Positions 46,028-54,926 of a DNA stretch of 64,000 nucleotides are shown piece after piece. The notes beneath the pieces are model-generated. The model searched no databases, was not told where the DNA came from, and saw only the letters and a program-made list of their open reading frames with translations. Made by a program: the position numbers and the translations under genes. The DNA lies in assembly GCF_001882345.1 (NCBI RefSeq), contig NZ_MINL01000001.1, forward strand, positions 2,835,357 to 2,899,356, read 5' to 3'. The stretch is from Halomonas sp. QHL1. GTDB lineage: Bacteria; Pseudomonadota; Gammaproteobacteria; Pseudomonadales; Halomonadaceae. Each line of letters opens with the position of its first letter. Position 1 is the stretch's first letter.

Positions 46028-48821
46028 AGCTCACCTCGATACGTTCAGCATGTGAACGACCAAAGGTTAGGAAAGTGCTGTTGCCACGCTGTTCCAGGCG
46101 CGCATCTGCCGTTACTTGGCAGCCTTCGGTGGCGGCAAGCTCAACCTTTAAGGGCACTTGTTCGGCGCCAAGACTTAGGCTTATGTGATTGGGAGTGTGT
46201 CTTTGCCACTCCGTAATGCGCCCATTGGCGTAGCGCAAATAGGGCGTTTGAGGTGTGTTAGGTGTGAGGTATAGCGTGGCATCGCTCTCCCCAGATAGGG
46301 CGACATAGCGGCCAGAAGTAATCTCACGAACGCCGGCGACATTGGTAGAGCGCTGCAGGTCTGGCCAACCCATAGTATTAGGAAGGCGCAGGGTACGCAT
46401 GTGATCCGCCCCTTTAACCATCCAGCCACCATCTAGGTGTCGGGCAATACCGGTGTGATACCACTGAGTTGCCACATCGCTCCAGTCGCTGGCATAAAGC
46501 GGCAGTGTTTCTTGGGTTAATACATACTCATATACCTCATTTAGGGCACGCAGCGCCCCTGGGCTTGCCGCCGAATAAAAGTGGTAATAAATATCGATAG
46601 GCTTTAAGCGCCGTGGCTCATCGGTAAGTTGATAAGTTTCAATAGCTCTGCGGTACCCCCACAGCGGGCCCAGCATATTGTTGGTATAGACGTTCTCATT
46701 AATCTGCGGTGCGTACACCTGTAGATAGCGCCCTACGGGCCGCAGCATAGGGGAAACGCGGCTCATAGTGGGGTTGCTATGGGTAACGCTGGTGTTGCCT
46801 CCATTTAAGTTTCGCAGCCCCAGCTCGTCAGCAATCGCCAACGCCTGCTCGGGAGGGAGTGCATTGCCTGTCCAGAGCACAACTTTTACTGGTTTGTCAG
46901 CGGGGGCCAGGTTGCGGTTGATATAATCTGTAGAGCCCTCAATTTCCCGGCGCAGCGAAAAACGGTAGTTGGGGATAGGCATGTTGTAATTGAATAGGTC
47001 ACGGGTTTGGCCTTGTCCGGACATATCGTCTTCATTGAGGCTTTCCCACTCAAAGGGGTGACTAAACGTGTGGGTGGCCACCTCTACCCAAGGGAGTGCG
47101 AAAATACGCCGTGCAATGGGCTCCAATAAAGAGCGGTACTGTGGATAGAGCCCTTCGGGCCCTATTTCACCTTCAATGATGGATACCGTCGTAGGAATTT
47201 GGTAACGCATTAAAATATCGGAAAGCATCAGCTCGCCAGTGAAAGGGGTGCCCGGAAGATCCGCACGGCTGACAAAAGCATCACCGTCGATCTGGGTCAT
47301 CCAGTAGCGGGCGCCATTCTCGGTAGTGGCATCGGGGATGGGTATATCAGGTAGCGCCAAGGCGCGCTGCAAAAACGCAAAGGGATCCAGGTTCCAGCGT
47401 TTTTGAAACGCGTTGGCCTCTTGAAATACCCATGGGTAGCTGGCTAGGCCTCCCCACGCTCCTGTCACAATAGGCGCAAACTGCCGTCCACTTTCGTCGC
47501 GTAATGTTAGGTGGGCGGTTAGTCCATTGCCGATAAACTCGTAGCTGGTCTGCGGCACCGGCAGTGGCTGCGGCATACCTTCGAAGTTTGCTAAGTCGTC
47601 ATGATCAGCCACCGTCAGCCCTTGGGGGCTTATCCCGTACATCTCGCGTAGCCCCATTAAATTGCCTAATGCGCCAGAAATTGGAGCGCCAGGAAAGCCC
47701 ACAATTGCCACCCGCAGGCCATGTTCCATTTGTCGCTGTAGCCAAGCGCTATAGTGAGATGCATTGGTGAGGGGCTCATTAAACCAAGTGACAACGCCTG
47801 CATAGCGGCCATGCAGTAAGTCGCTGGGCAAGGGACCATTAACATCCAAATACTCCGCTCCATAGCCGAAATACTCTAACGGCATAGCGAGATAACTGTG
47901 CGCGTTAGTGTAGGCAAGTTCCTCTGCTTGGGTTTTGGCTTTATCGAACAGAATCAATACTCGGCGCGGCACTGGCTCAATCAAACCCACGCCCATTTGA
48001 TTCAGTTGCGGTACGCTCACCCAGGGAATAAACCCTTCAGCGTGAATGCGCTGCGCGTTCTCTCTGGCGAGTGCGCGGTTATTGGCAGGCACATAGTCAA
48101 TAGCGATAGCCGGTAGGCGATAGTGGTCACGCACTCGAGCAAGCTGCTGATAAAGCCAGGTTTGATCCTCTTCCGGTACGGCGCCATACACCTGGGTAGA
48201 AGGGTTCCACCCCAGGTAGAGTGATTCCGCCGCAACGCCGACGATGTCGCTATGTACATCCTCCAGTATCTCAAAGCCACGATTCAGCAGTAGTTTAATA
48301 CCGGGAAATTGCTCCCTAATCTCCTGAATGATCTCGATTGATGCCGCCTGTTGTCGTTCAGCCTCCTCGCCGTCAGGGGCGAATAAGCGGTAACTGTCCA
48401 TGGTGTCCAGAAAAAACCCACGGTAGCCCGCGTTCCAGAGTGGGCGGATGTGCTCCTCAATAAGAAACGAACGCCATGCAGGATGTGTTAAATCAGCAAC
48501 TTGGCTATCCCACGCATCGTTTCTTGTGACCAAGGCAGCGCTGGGTAAGGTGATATTAGTGTCACGCCAGGCATCCAATTCACCAAGGCTTACGTAAGCA
48601 AACGGCTGCCCACCGTGCTGTTCAAGCAAGCGTAGTTCAGTGGGATCAACATTCGCGGCTTCAACGACGATCCAGTCAAACTGGGAGAGCAGCTCAACGG
48701 GCGGTTCGTTACCGTAGTAGAAGGTTACGCTGGGCGCTTTAGTTGTTTCATTGGCGTATGCAAAAGAGCAGCAAAGCCCGTATAGCAAACACAGCAAACC
48801 ACGAATCAATGGCTTAGCCAT
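46014..48821 (-). CDS. pelA: Pel hydrolase/deacetylase PelA
   Basis: Bifunctional periplasmic enzyme that partially deacetylates and trims Pel. The 935-residue product has a signal peptide (about 1-23), an N-terminal glycoside hydrolase domain (about 30-285: DWIVVEAANVDP, YVSLGELDAWR, GFFLDTMDSY, AAESLYLGW with the likely catalytic Glu199), a Rossmann-like middle and a CE4-type deacetylase (about 505-800). The deacetylase residues Asp512, Asp514 (QIDGDAF), His584 and His588 (THTFSHPF) keep the spacing of the P. aeruginosa D528/D530/H600/H604. ATG 48821 follows AGGTGG. Both activities therefore look intact. Confidence 0.94.
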   Translation of the reverse strand: MAKPLIRGLLCLLYGLCCSFAYANETTKAPSVTFYYGNEPPVELLSQFDWIVVEAANVDPTELRLLEQHGGQPFAYVSLGELDAWRDTNITLPSAALVTRNDAWDSQVADLTHPAWRSFLIEEHIRPLWNAGYRGFFLDTMDSYRLFAPDGEEAERQQAASIEIIQEIREQFPGIKLLLNRGFEILEDVHSDIVGVAAESLYLGWNPSTQVYGAVPEEDQTWLYQQLARVRDHYRLPAIAIDYVPANNRALARENAQRIHAEGFIPWVSVPQLNQMGVGLIEPVPRRVLILFDKAKTQAEELAYTNAHSYLAMPLEYFGYGAEYLDVNGPLPSDLLHGRYAGVVTWFNEPLTNASHYSAWLQRQMEHGLRVAIVGFPGAPISGALGNLMGLREMYGISPQGLTVADHDDLANFEGMPQPLPVPQTSYEFIGNGLTAHLTLRDESGRQFAPIVTGAWGGLASYPWVFQEANAFQKRWNLDPFAFLQRALALPDIPIPDATTENGARYWMTQIDGDAFVSRADLPGTPFTGELMLSDILMRYQIPTTVSIIEGEIGPEGLYPQYRSLLEPIARRIFALPWVEVATHTFSHPFEWESLNEDDMSGQGQTRDLFNYNMPIPNYRFSLRREIEGSTDYINRNLAPADKPVKVVLWTGNALPPEQALAIADELGLRNLNGGNTSVTHSNPTMSRVSPMLRPVGRYLQVYAPQINENVYTNNMLGPLWGYRRAIETYQLTDEPRRLKPIDIYYHFYSAASPGALRALNEVYEYVLTQETLPLYASDWSDVATQWYHTGIARHLDGGWMVKGADHMRTLRLPNTMGWPDLQRSTNVAGVREITSGRYVALSGESDATLYLTPNTPQTPYLRYANGRITEWQRHTPNHISLSLGAEQVPLKVELAATEGCQVTADARLEQRGNSTFLTFGRSHAERIEVSCASR

Positions 48822-48866
48822 AAGTACCACCTATAGAATAAGGAAAGTAGTGGAAAAAGGTGTTCC

Positions 48867-49838
48867 TTAGGCTCGCCGGTTTATCTGCTGATCATGGGCA
48901 AAATACGGTTTTCTTACATAGTTAATCAGTTCGCTTAGTCCTTCTTTTAGGGACCATTTTGGTTCAATCGTTAACCATTCAGATAAACGCTGATTATCGC
49001 CACATGAGTAACGGATATCTTCCGCCTTGGCAGGAAGATGCTGCGGCGCTAGATGACAGTTTGTAAGTTGGCCAAGAAGGTCAATTAATTCTAATAAATC
49101 AATCTGTTGGCCGGTAGCAACGTTACATATCCCGCATTGAGGGCTAAACAACGCAGCCATATTGGCGCTTGCAATATCGCCCACGTAAATAAAATCACGG
49201 GATTGGAGGCCATCGCCAAATACTGTGGGGGCTTGTTGGTTCATCAGCCGATCAAGAAAACGCGCGATGACCCCTGCGTAGGGCGAGCTTGGATCCTGAC
49301 GTGGGCCATACACGTTGAAATAACGCAGACCTAAACTGGGTAGACCATGCAGGCTACCTAATAGAGTTGCATAGCGCTCATCTACCCATTTTTCCAAACC
49401 GTAAGGAGATAGAGGCTGTAGATCTGCTTCCTCTAATAGCGGCAGTTGAGCAGGGATGCCGTATACGGCAGCAGATGAAGCGTATACCAGCTTACTGACC
49501 TTCGCCGTTGCTGCGGCATGCATAACATTAAGGGCGCCTAAAATGTTATGTGTTGCCGAGCCAATGGGATCTTCAACGGAATTGGCAACCGATACCTGTG
49601 CGGCAAGGTGAAGGCAGTGGGTCATGCCTTGCATGGCAGTATGAACGTCATCACTATTACGAATATCGCCTACCACCACTTCAAGCTGCGGGTGTGAAGG
49701 AAGGTTACTTAAATGGCCAGAGGATAGGTTGTCCAGCACCCGGACGTTAACGTTATTCTCAAGTAGCAGTTCAACGCTATGAGAACCAATAAATCCTGCA
49801 CCGCCTGTGACAAGGATATGAGGAGGAAACGTAAGCAT
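48867..49838 (-). CDS. PelX-like UDP-sugar C4-epimerase at the head of the pel operon
   Basis: Probably interconverts UDP-GlcNAc and UDP-GalNAc to feed Pel synthesis, as shown for PelX in Pseudomonas protegens. The 323-residue short-chain dehydrogenase has the NAD motif [22 protein letters not shown], the catalytic Ser region YASSAAVYG and Tyr-Lys in SPYGLEKW. It is also close to general GalE/WbpP epimerases, so substrate choice is inferred from context: same strand, 45 bp before pelA. ATG 49838 follows GGGAGAGG; the longer frame from 49904 has no family sequence. Confidence 0.8.
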   Translation of the reverse strand: MLTFPPHILVTGGAGFIGSHSVELLLENNVNVRVLDNLSSGHLSNLPSHPQLEVVVGDIRNSDDVHTAMQGMTHCLHLAAQVSVANSVEDPIGSATHNILGALNVMHAAATAKVSKLVYASSAAVYGIPAQLPLLEEADLQPLSPYGLEKWVDERYATLLGSLHGLPSLGLRYFNVYGPRQDPSSPYAGVIARFLDRLMNQQAPTVFGDGLQSRDFIYVGDIASANMAALFSPQCGICNVATGQQIDLLELIDLLGQLTNCHLAPQHLPAKAEDIRYSCGDNQRLSEWLTIEPKWSLKEGLSELINYVRKPYFAHDQQINRRA

Positions 49839-50030
49839 GGGACCTCTCCCGGTTAGCACAAAGCGTGAGTTAGCTAAGGTGCTAATCAGCGTGCTTTGAA
49901 ACAAAATGTATTCTAATGGTCGTTTTAATTACATTTAGATACAAGTTTCGGGAGACTGATATTTCTACAAGGAGAAAGGGGTTTTTTTAATACGAATGCG
50001 GAGGGCGGTGTAGGATGAGACGTTATCAAC
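49839..50030 (-). promoter_or_regulatory. Presumed pel operon control region
   Basis: About 190 bp of A+T-rich DNA upstream of the PelX-like gene, the first gene of the eight-gene operon. I see a possible minus-strand -10 (TAGAAT near 49910) but no well-spaced -35, so no promoter is called firmly. Pel operons in pseudomonads are controlled by FleQ and c-di-GMP; no site could be recognised by eye. Confidence 0.35.
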
Positions 50031-50062
50031 AAAATGCTGGGCCAGTTTATTACGTTGGCCCA
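50031..50062 (-). terminator. Terminator after rpiA
   Basis: The stem TGGGCCA/TGGCCCA (50038-50044/50056-50062) is followed on the minus strand by GCATTTTGTTG. It lies 36 bp past the rpiA stop and separates rpiA from the pel operon. Confidence 0.65.
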
Positions 50063-50097
50063 ACATAAGAAGCACTTATTAAACAATGGCAAGGGGG

Positions 50098-50784
50098 TTA
50101 GCGTAACGTTATTCGCTCTATACCATCCGCTTTACCCAGTATTAGAACGTCGGCACCCCGTGCGGCAAACAAACCATTGGTAACGACGCCGACGATAGCG
50201 TTAATGCGCGCTTCCATGGCCACTGGATCATCGATCATAAATTCATAGCAGTCGATAATTTGATTGCCGTTGTCGGTGATGACCCCTTGGCGATAAACCG
50301 GATCAGCCCCCAGTGCGACAAGCTCGCGAGCGACGTAAGAGCGTGCCATGGGGATGACTTCTACCGGCAGCGGAAAAGTACCCAACTTAGGCACGTACTT
50401 TGAACCATCGGCAATGCAGATAAAACGCTTAGCGCAGGCAGCCACAATCTTTTCTCGGGTAAGCGCAGCACCACCGCCTTTAATCATATGTAAGTTAGCA
50501 TTTACTTCGTCTGCACCATCTATGTAAAAAGGAACAGTCCCAACGCTGTTGAGCTCAAACACTTCAATGCCCAATTTCTCAAGACGCTCGGCACTCGCTT
50601 TAGAACTCGCCACTGCGCCTTTAAAAAGATGACGCAAAGGCCCCAGGCGATCAATAAACAGGTTGGCCGTAGAGCCGGTGCCAATGCCTAAGATGGTATC
50701 CTTTTCTAACTGAGATTTAATTTCTGCAATGGCGGCGTCTGCCACGGCGGCCTTCAATTCATCCTGGTTCATTGCTTGGTTCAT
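50098..50784 (-). CDS. rpiA: Ribose-5-phosphate isomerase A
   Basis: Interconverts ribose 5-phosphate and ribulose 5-phosphate in the pentose phosphate pathway. The 228-residue product has [32 protein letters not shown] and [13 protein letters not shown], all family hallmarks. The N-terminus reads MNQAMNQ, so Met1 or Met5 could be used; AAGGG precedes the first. It is divergent from ilvA, as in many gammaproteobacteria. Confidence 0.95.
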   Translation of the reverse strand: MNQAMNQDELKAAVADAAIAEIKSQLEKDTILGIGTGSTANLFIDRLGPLRHLFKGAVASSKASAERLEKLGIEVFELNSVGTVPFYIDGADEVNANLHMIKGGGAALTREKIVAACAKRFICIADGSKYVPKLGTFPLPVEVIPMARSYVARELVALGADPVYRQGVITDNGNQIIDCYEFMIDDPVAMEARINAIVGVVTNGLFAARGADVLILGKADGIERITLR

Positions 50785-50947
50785 AGTAACCCTTGTGAGT
50801 CAGCGGAGAGTTAGAAGTGAGAGTGAGTGGCGCTAGTATAGCGACCTAAACGTTGCCTGCCGATGGAAACGCGGCTAGACGCCGCTATACGTAATCTGCT
50901 ACCAATTAAAGCTTTGTCCGTTCACGTTCTTCCCTTGGGATATCCGC

Positions 50948-52462
50948 ATGCTCGAAGCAACCGTCAAAAAGATCCTCCAGGCCCGCGTTTATGAAGCCGC
51001 TTGTGAGACCCCGATTTCCCCAGCTCCCTTTTTGTCGCGTCGTTTCAACAACCAGATTTTGATTAAGCGCGAAGATCTACAGCCGGTTTTCTCGTTCAAA
51101 ATCCGCGGCGCCTATAACAAAATGGCGCAGCTTACCCAGGATCAAAAAGATAAAGGCGTTATTGCCGCCTCCGCCGGTAACCATGCTCAAGGGCTGGCCA
51201 TGGCTGCGAAGCTGATGGGTGTTAAAGCCGTGATTGTGATGCCGCGTATCACACCGGATATCAAAGTGCAGGCGGTGCGCGCCCGAGGCGCCAAGGTCAT
51301 CCTTAAAGGGGACGCCTTCGCCGCTGCAGCCGAGCATGCTCAAGAGTTGATCAAAGAGCACGGTTACACCTATATTCCGCCGTTTGACGATATTGATGTG
51401 GTGGCCGGTCAAGGCACCATCGGCGTGGAAATTCTGCGCCAACACGCTGGGCGCTTAGACGCCATCTTCGTGCCGGTTGGCGGCGGTGGGTTGATCGCCG
51501 GTGTCGCGGCTTATGTGAAGTACCTGCGCCCGGATATCAAAGTGATTGGTGTCGAAGCTGAAGATAGTGCATGCCTTAAAGCCGCATTAGAGGCGGGTGA
51601 GCGTGTGGTGCTCGACCAAGTGGGCGTATTTGCCGAAGGCGTCGCGGTGGCGCAAATCGGCGAGGTGCCGTTTTCGCTAGTGAAAGACTTGATCGACGGC
51701 GTTATCACCGTCAATACCGATGAAATGTGCGCGGCGGTGAAAGATATTTTTGAAGATACCCGTGCCGTGGCTGAAACCTCCGGCGCACTTTCGCTGGCGG
51801 GGCTGAAAAAATATATCCAGCAAACAGGTGCCGAGGGCGAAACACTGCTGTGCATTAACTCTGGCGCCAATACCAATTTTGATCGCCTACAACACATTGC
51901 CGAGCGCACGGAGCTAGGCGAGCAGCGTGAAGCGATTTTGGCGGTGACCATCGCCGAGAAACCCGGCAGCTTTAAAAAGTTTTGCCGCACGCTAGGCAAG
52001 CGCATGGTGACTGAATTCAGCTATCGCTACGCTGACAGCAGCGAAGCGCATATCTATGTGGGCGTCCAGGTGAAGCCCGGCGGTGAAGACCGTTTGGCAG
52101 TGATCGAGAAGCTGCGTGAAGGCGGCTACCAAGTGGAAGATCTGACCGAAAATGAGTTAGCGAAGCTGCATATTCGTCACCTAAGCGGTGGCCGCCCTAG
52201 CGAGCGTTTTGAAGAAGAAGTGTACCGTTTTGAGTTCCCCGAGCGCCCGGGCGCGCTGATGAATTTTTTGACGCAATTACCCCACGATTGGAATATCTCA
52301 CTGTTTCATTATCGCAACCATGGCGCTGCCTATGGTCGCGTGTTGGTGGGCATGCAAGTGCCTAATGGCGACCGAACCCATGTGGCAGAGTATTTAGACG
52401 CTATCGGTTACCGCTATTGGCGCGAGAGCGATAATCCAGCTTATCGACTGTTCATGGCCTAG
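50948..52462 (+). CDS. ilvA: Threonine ammonia-lyase (biosynthetic threonine deaminase)
   Basis: Pyridoxal-phosphate enzyme converting threonine to 2-oxobutanoate, the first step of isoleucine synthesis. The 504-residue product has the catalytic domain (about 1-325: SFKIRGAYNK with the PLP Lys, SAGNHAQG, VPVGGGGLIAG) and two C-terminal ACT-like regulatory domains (about 330-504: AVTIAEKPGSFKKFC; FEFPERPGALMNFL), typical of the isoleucine-inhibited form. Length fits E. coli IlvA (514). No leader peptide or attenuator is visible in the short upstream gap. Confidence 0.95.
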   Translation: MLEATVKKILQARVYEAACETPISPAPFLSRRFNNQILIKREDLQPVFSFKIRGAYNKMAQLTQDQKDKGVIAASAGNHAQGLAMAAKLMGVKAVIVMPRITPDIKVQAVRARGAKVILKGDAFAAAAEHAQELIKEHGYTYIPPFDDIDVVAGQGTIGVEILRQHAGRLDAIFVPVGGGGLIAGVAAYVKYLRPDIKVIGVEAEDSACLKAALEAGERVVLDQVGVFAEGVAVAQIGEVPFSLVKDLIDGVITVNTDEMCAAVKDIFEDTRAVAETSGALSLAGLKKYIQQTGAEGETLLCINSGANTNFDRLQHIAERTELGEQREAILAVTIAEKPGSFKKFCRTLGKRMVTEFSYRYADSSEAHIYVGVQVKPGGEDRLAVIEKLREGGYQVEDLTENELAKLHIRHLSGGRPSERFEEEVYRFEFPERPGALMNFLTQLPHDWNISLFHYRNHGAAYGRVLVGMQVPNGDRTHVAEYLDAIGYRYWRESDNPAYRLFMA

Positions 52463-52712
52463 TGCGGTCTAGTAATGAGTAAAAACGATGTGTGTAAGTG
52501 GTTGCTTACCCTAGATGCCAGAGCAGCCAGTAACATAACGTTACTAAAATGTTTAAAATAAGGCTAGAAAACATCATCCAAGCTGTTGTCAGTAGTGGCC
52601 ATATCGCCCTATAGTCGTGAACGAAATTAAGCAAGTTTGCCACCCTGTTGGCGACTGTAAAGGGTGTCAGATTTCACACATTCGGTAACGACAAGGGTGT
52701 TGGAGAAGCAGC

Positions 52713-52811
52713 ATGCGGCGTAAGAAGCCTGATATGGTAATGGCGTTGATGGTGGTGTTTGCATTAGGGGTACTCGCGACCGGTTATGCACAGGCGTTGT
52801 CAGGTAGTTAA
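52713..52811 (+). CDS. 32-residue single-pass membrane protein
   Basis: Not recognised. Protein MRRKKPDMVMALMVVFALGV continues LATGYAQALSGS: a basic N-terminus, one hydrophobic helix (about 8-24) and a short polar tail, so probably an inner-membrane peptide with its N-terminus inside, or a cleaved signal-like sequence (AQA). GGAGAA lies 8 bases before ATG, and a strong terminator begins 56 bp after the stop, so it looks like a separate transcription unit between ilvA and ygfA. Function cannot be inferred. Confidence 0.65.
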   Translation: MRRKKPDMVMALMVVFALGVLATGYAQALSGS

Positions 52812-52866
52812 TCCCCGACAACCGCGGCAGCTCCACTGTTAACCCGGGTAACAGATATCAGATAAG

Positions 52867-52899
52867 AAAGGCTGATCCCTGATGGGGTCAGCCTTTTTT
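52867..52899 (+). terminator. Terminator after the 32-residue protein gene
   Basis: A 13-bp stem (52867-52879/52884-52896, arms AAAGGCTGA and TCAGCCTTT plus TCCC/GGGG) has loop TGAT and a T-run to 52899. On the minus strand a shorter T-run makes it usable by the convergent ygfA as well. Confidence 0.93.
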
Positions 52900-52908
52900 G
52901 TGGGCGGT

Positions 52909-53523
52909 TTATTGGCGGCGTACGCAACTTAGGTCACTGACCACTGCTTGCAAAGGCACATCCCATGGCTCCACAGGCAGAGAAGCCACTTGCTGGCAGG
53001 CATGGGCGGCGCCAATCAGTGTAGGCGACGGGCCGGGGCGATGCATAAACGCCAAGCTGCGGTCATAAAATCCTCCCCCCATGCCCATACGGTTAGCGTT
53101 AGCATCAAACCCCACTAGCGGCACAATCAGTGTATCTAGCGCCCAAGCGGGCAGCCGATTGCGCCGCTGGGCGCTGAATCGTGCGTCAGGCTCCCAAATA
53201 CCAAAACGGTTTTTCACCATTGGAGTGTCAGGACGGTAGGCAACAAACCAGAGGCGATTAGCGCTAAACGGACGTAAAACCGGTAGGTAGATATCGACGT
53301 TACGCTGACGCAGCCAGGGAAGTAGCGGGGTAGGATCAATTTCGCCGTTGACAGGCAGATAAAAACTTAAGCGCTGTGCGCGGCGGATTTCTGGCAGGGT
53401 TTTCAATCGTTGGCACAAGCGCTGTGCTGCAAGGCGCTGCTCATGCTTAGAAAGGGCTCGGCGTTGGTGACGTAAAAAGCGGCGTAGCGCGTGCTTATCG
53501 TCGTCCAGATAGAGGCTTTCCAT
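52909..53523 (-). CDS. ygfA: 5-formyltetrahydrofolate cyclo-ligase
   Basis: Converts 5-formyl-THF to methenyl-THF using ATP. The 204-residue product has LRRFLRHQRRALS at the N-terminus, SFYLPVNGEIDPTPLL and the conserved nucleotide-binding C-terminal motif VPLVGFDANANRMGMGGGFYDR. It lies just downstream of the 6S RNA gene on the same strand, the arrangement known from E. coli where ssrS and ygfA are cotranscribed. Confidence 0.93.
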   Translation of the reverse strand: MESLYLDDDKHALRRFLRHQRRALSKHEQRLAAQRLCQRLKTLPEIRRAQRLSFYLPVNGEIDPTPLLPWLRQRNVDIYLPVLRPFSANRLWFVAYRPDTPMVKNRFGIWEPDARFSAQRRNRLPAWALDTLIVPLVGFDANANRMGMGGGFYDRSLAFMHRPGPSPTLIGAAHACQQVASLPVEPWDVPLQAVVSDLSCVRRQ

Positions 53524-53582
53524 GCAGATGTTCTCTTATACCCTATATTTTCCAATACTCTATTCTTTCAAATACATAGGTG

Positions 53583-53760
53583 TTCTCCAGAGTGCCGCTG
53601 TCATTCTGGCCCTGAACCTACTGGTTCAGGTGGGTGGCCGCAGCCAGACCGTCAGGCTTTCCGACGCACGGACATGCACACGGGCCTGGCTAGCATTTGG
53701 CCCCCTGGGTATTACGCATAGGCTCGAGGGACTATAACGACTGGCGTACACCCCAGAGAA
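53583..53760 (-). ncRNA. ssrS: 6S RNA
   Basis: Small RNA that mimics an open promoter and binds sigma70 RNA polymerase in stationary phase. Read on the minus strand, the 5' end TTCTCTGGGGTGT pairs almost perfectly with the 3' end CACTCTGGAGAA to make the closing stem. Internal blocks (GTCCCTCGAGCC, CCTGAACCAGTAGGTTCAGG hairpin, GACAGCGGCACTC) match the gammaproteobacterial 6S pattern. Its position between zapA and ygfA is the conserved one. The length of about 178 is typical; the ends are estimated from pairing. Confidence 0.93.
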
Positions 53761-53767
53761 CTCCGTC

Positions 53768-53795
53768 ATCCTAACAGAGCGGCGGCTAATGCCAA
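53768..53795 (-). promoter_or_regulatory. Sigma70 promoter of the 6S RNA gene
   Basis: On the minus strand TTGGCA (53790-53795) and TAGGAT (53768-53773) are 16 bp apart, and the -10 ends 7 bases before the predicted 6S RNA 5' end at 53760. This agrees with the RNA start deduced independently from pairing. Confidence 0.75.
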
Positions 53796-53841
53796 AGGTC
53801 TGGGTTAAACCTAGATCGTTGGCAGCGCTTTCAGGTAAAGC

Positions 53842-54141
53842 CTAAGACGGGCGTGTTTTAGCTAATGCTCGCTCAAGGCGCTCATTCAAGCGGTGCAGGT
53901 TCTCTTCACCGGCACGGTGTTCATCCATGGCTTCGAGAAGCTCATGGGTGATATTGAGGGCCGCCATGATCGCCACCCGCTCGCTCCCCAGCACGCTGCT
54001 TTGGGCATTGATACCCTGCATTGCGCGGTCTAAGTAGCGCGCGGCGCGGTCAAGTTTAGCTTCTTCACCCGTGTCGCAGGCGATGATATAGCCGCGCCCT
54101 AACAGGGTTATTTCTTTGGTTGGCCGCTTGGCGTTGCTCAT
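53842..54141 (-). CDS. zapA: Cell division protein ZapA
   Basis: Z-ring associated protein that bundles FtsZ. The 99-residue product has the N-terminal strand KEITLLGRGYIIACDTGEEAKL and a long C-terminal helix expected to form a coiled coil (ALNITHELLEAMDEH...LERALAK). ATG 54141 (MSNAKRPTKEI) with GGAG 6 bases upstream is chosen over the longer frame from 54189. It lies upstream of 6S RNA and divergent from ygfB, the usual gammaproteobacterial order. Confidence 0.92.
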   Translation of the reverse strand: MSNAKRPTKEITLLGRGYIIACDTGEEAKLDRAARYLDRAMQGINAQSSVLGSERVAIMAALNITHELLEAMDEHRAGEENLHRLNERLERALAKTRPS

Positions 54142-54322
54142 CAAAGACTCCAGCACGGGCCAGCAAGGGGCCCAATGCGTTAACATCACAGCATAGGAAG
54201 ATAGGTGTCACTCACTATAAGAGAGGCGCTTGTGTGCGGTCAACGCGCGGGCGAGGGCATCTTGCACCATTGTCGCCACCCTATCGCCCACACACCCAGT
54301 GAATACGAGGTTAGTAAATACG

Positions 54323-54901
54323 ATGTCATTAATTGATGAGCGTCAGGACTTCTCTGACGTGGCGGATGTTTTTCTCCTGCATGGCAGCATGCAGTCCCCG
54401 GCTTTTTTGGATGGTCGCTTATGCGCACTGTTGGCGCTTCGTGATGTCAGTGCAGAGGCTTGGCTGGACGAAGTCTGCCAGAGTTTAGGCGTTGAGCAGC
54501 CCCGCGATCAGGCAAGCGCGGAGCGGTTATTAGGCTGGCGGCGGCAAACCGTAGAGGCGCTTAGCGCCAGCGACCTGGACTATACGCCACTGCTGCCCGA
54601 CGAGCTTTTCTCCTTAGGGGAGCAGGCGCAGGGTCTGAAAGAGTGGACGCTGGGCTTTATCGAAGTGGTCGATGAAGTGGCCGACAACGAATTGCGCGAG
54701 CGCTGGTCGCAGGCGCTCCGTGAGGCGATTGATGACTTGCAGGCGCTAGGACGTATCGACACCGATATAGACGACAGCCCCGAAAACGAAAACGATCTGT
54801 TTGCGCTTACCGAGCATGCCCGCATGGCCGCTATGCTGCTGTATACCGAGCAGCACCCAGGGATGCCGCAAGTCGAACAAAGCGACGCGCCCGTTCACTA
54901 A
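54323..54901 (+). CDS. ygfB: UPF0149 family protein YgfB
   Basis: Function not fully settled; the Pseudomonas homologue is reported to affect AlpA-dependent regulation of ampDh3. The 192-residue all-helical protein has GRLCALLAL, LLPDELFSLGEQAQGLKEWTLGFI and EHARMAAMLLYTEQ, typical of the family. ATG 54323 is chosen to match family N-termini (SLIDERQDFSDVADVF); the frame extends to 54230. It begins the ygfB-pepP-ubiH-ubiI unit, with a 25-bp gap to pepP. Confidence 0.9.
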   Translation: MSLIDERQDFSDVADVFLLHGSMQSPAFLDGRLCALLALRDVSAEAWLDEVCQSLGVEQPRDQASAERLLGWRRQTVEALSASDLDYTPLLPDELFSLGEQAQGLKEWTLGFIEVVDEVADNELRERWSQALREAIDDLQALGRIDTDIDDSPENENDLFALTEHARMAAMLLYTEQHPGMPQVEQSDAPVH

Positions 54902-54926
54902 TCCCGTTACCTAGATAGGAGTCGCT

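Noticed and set aside
52529..52545. AGTAAC/GTTACT inverted repeat after ilvA as a terminator
   Set aside because: The stem is only 6 bp, A+T-rich and without a T-run; it could be chance.
53522..53737. Small plus-strand frames in the zapA-ygfA gap
   Set aside because: The region is explained by 6S RNA on the minus strand, and the frames have no ribosome site.
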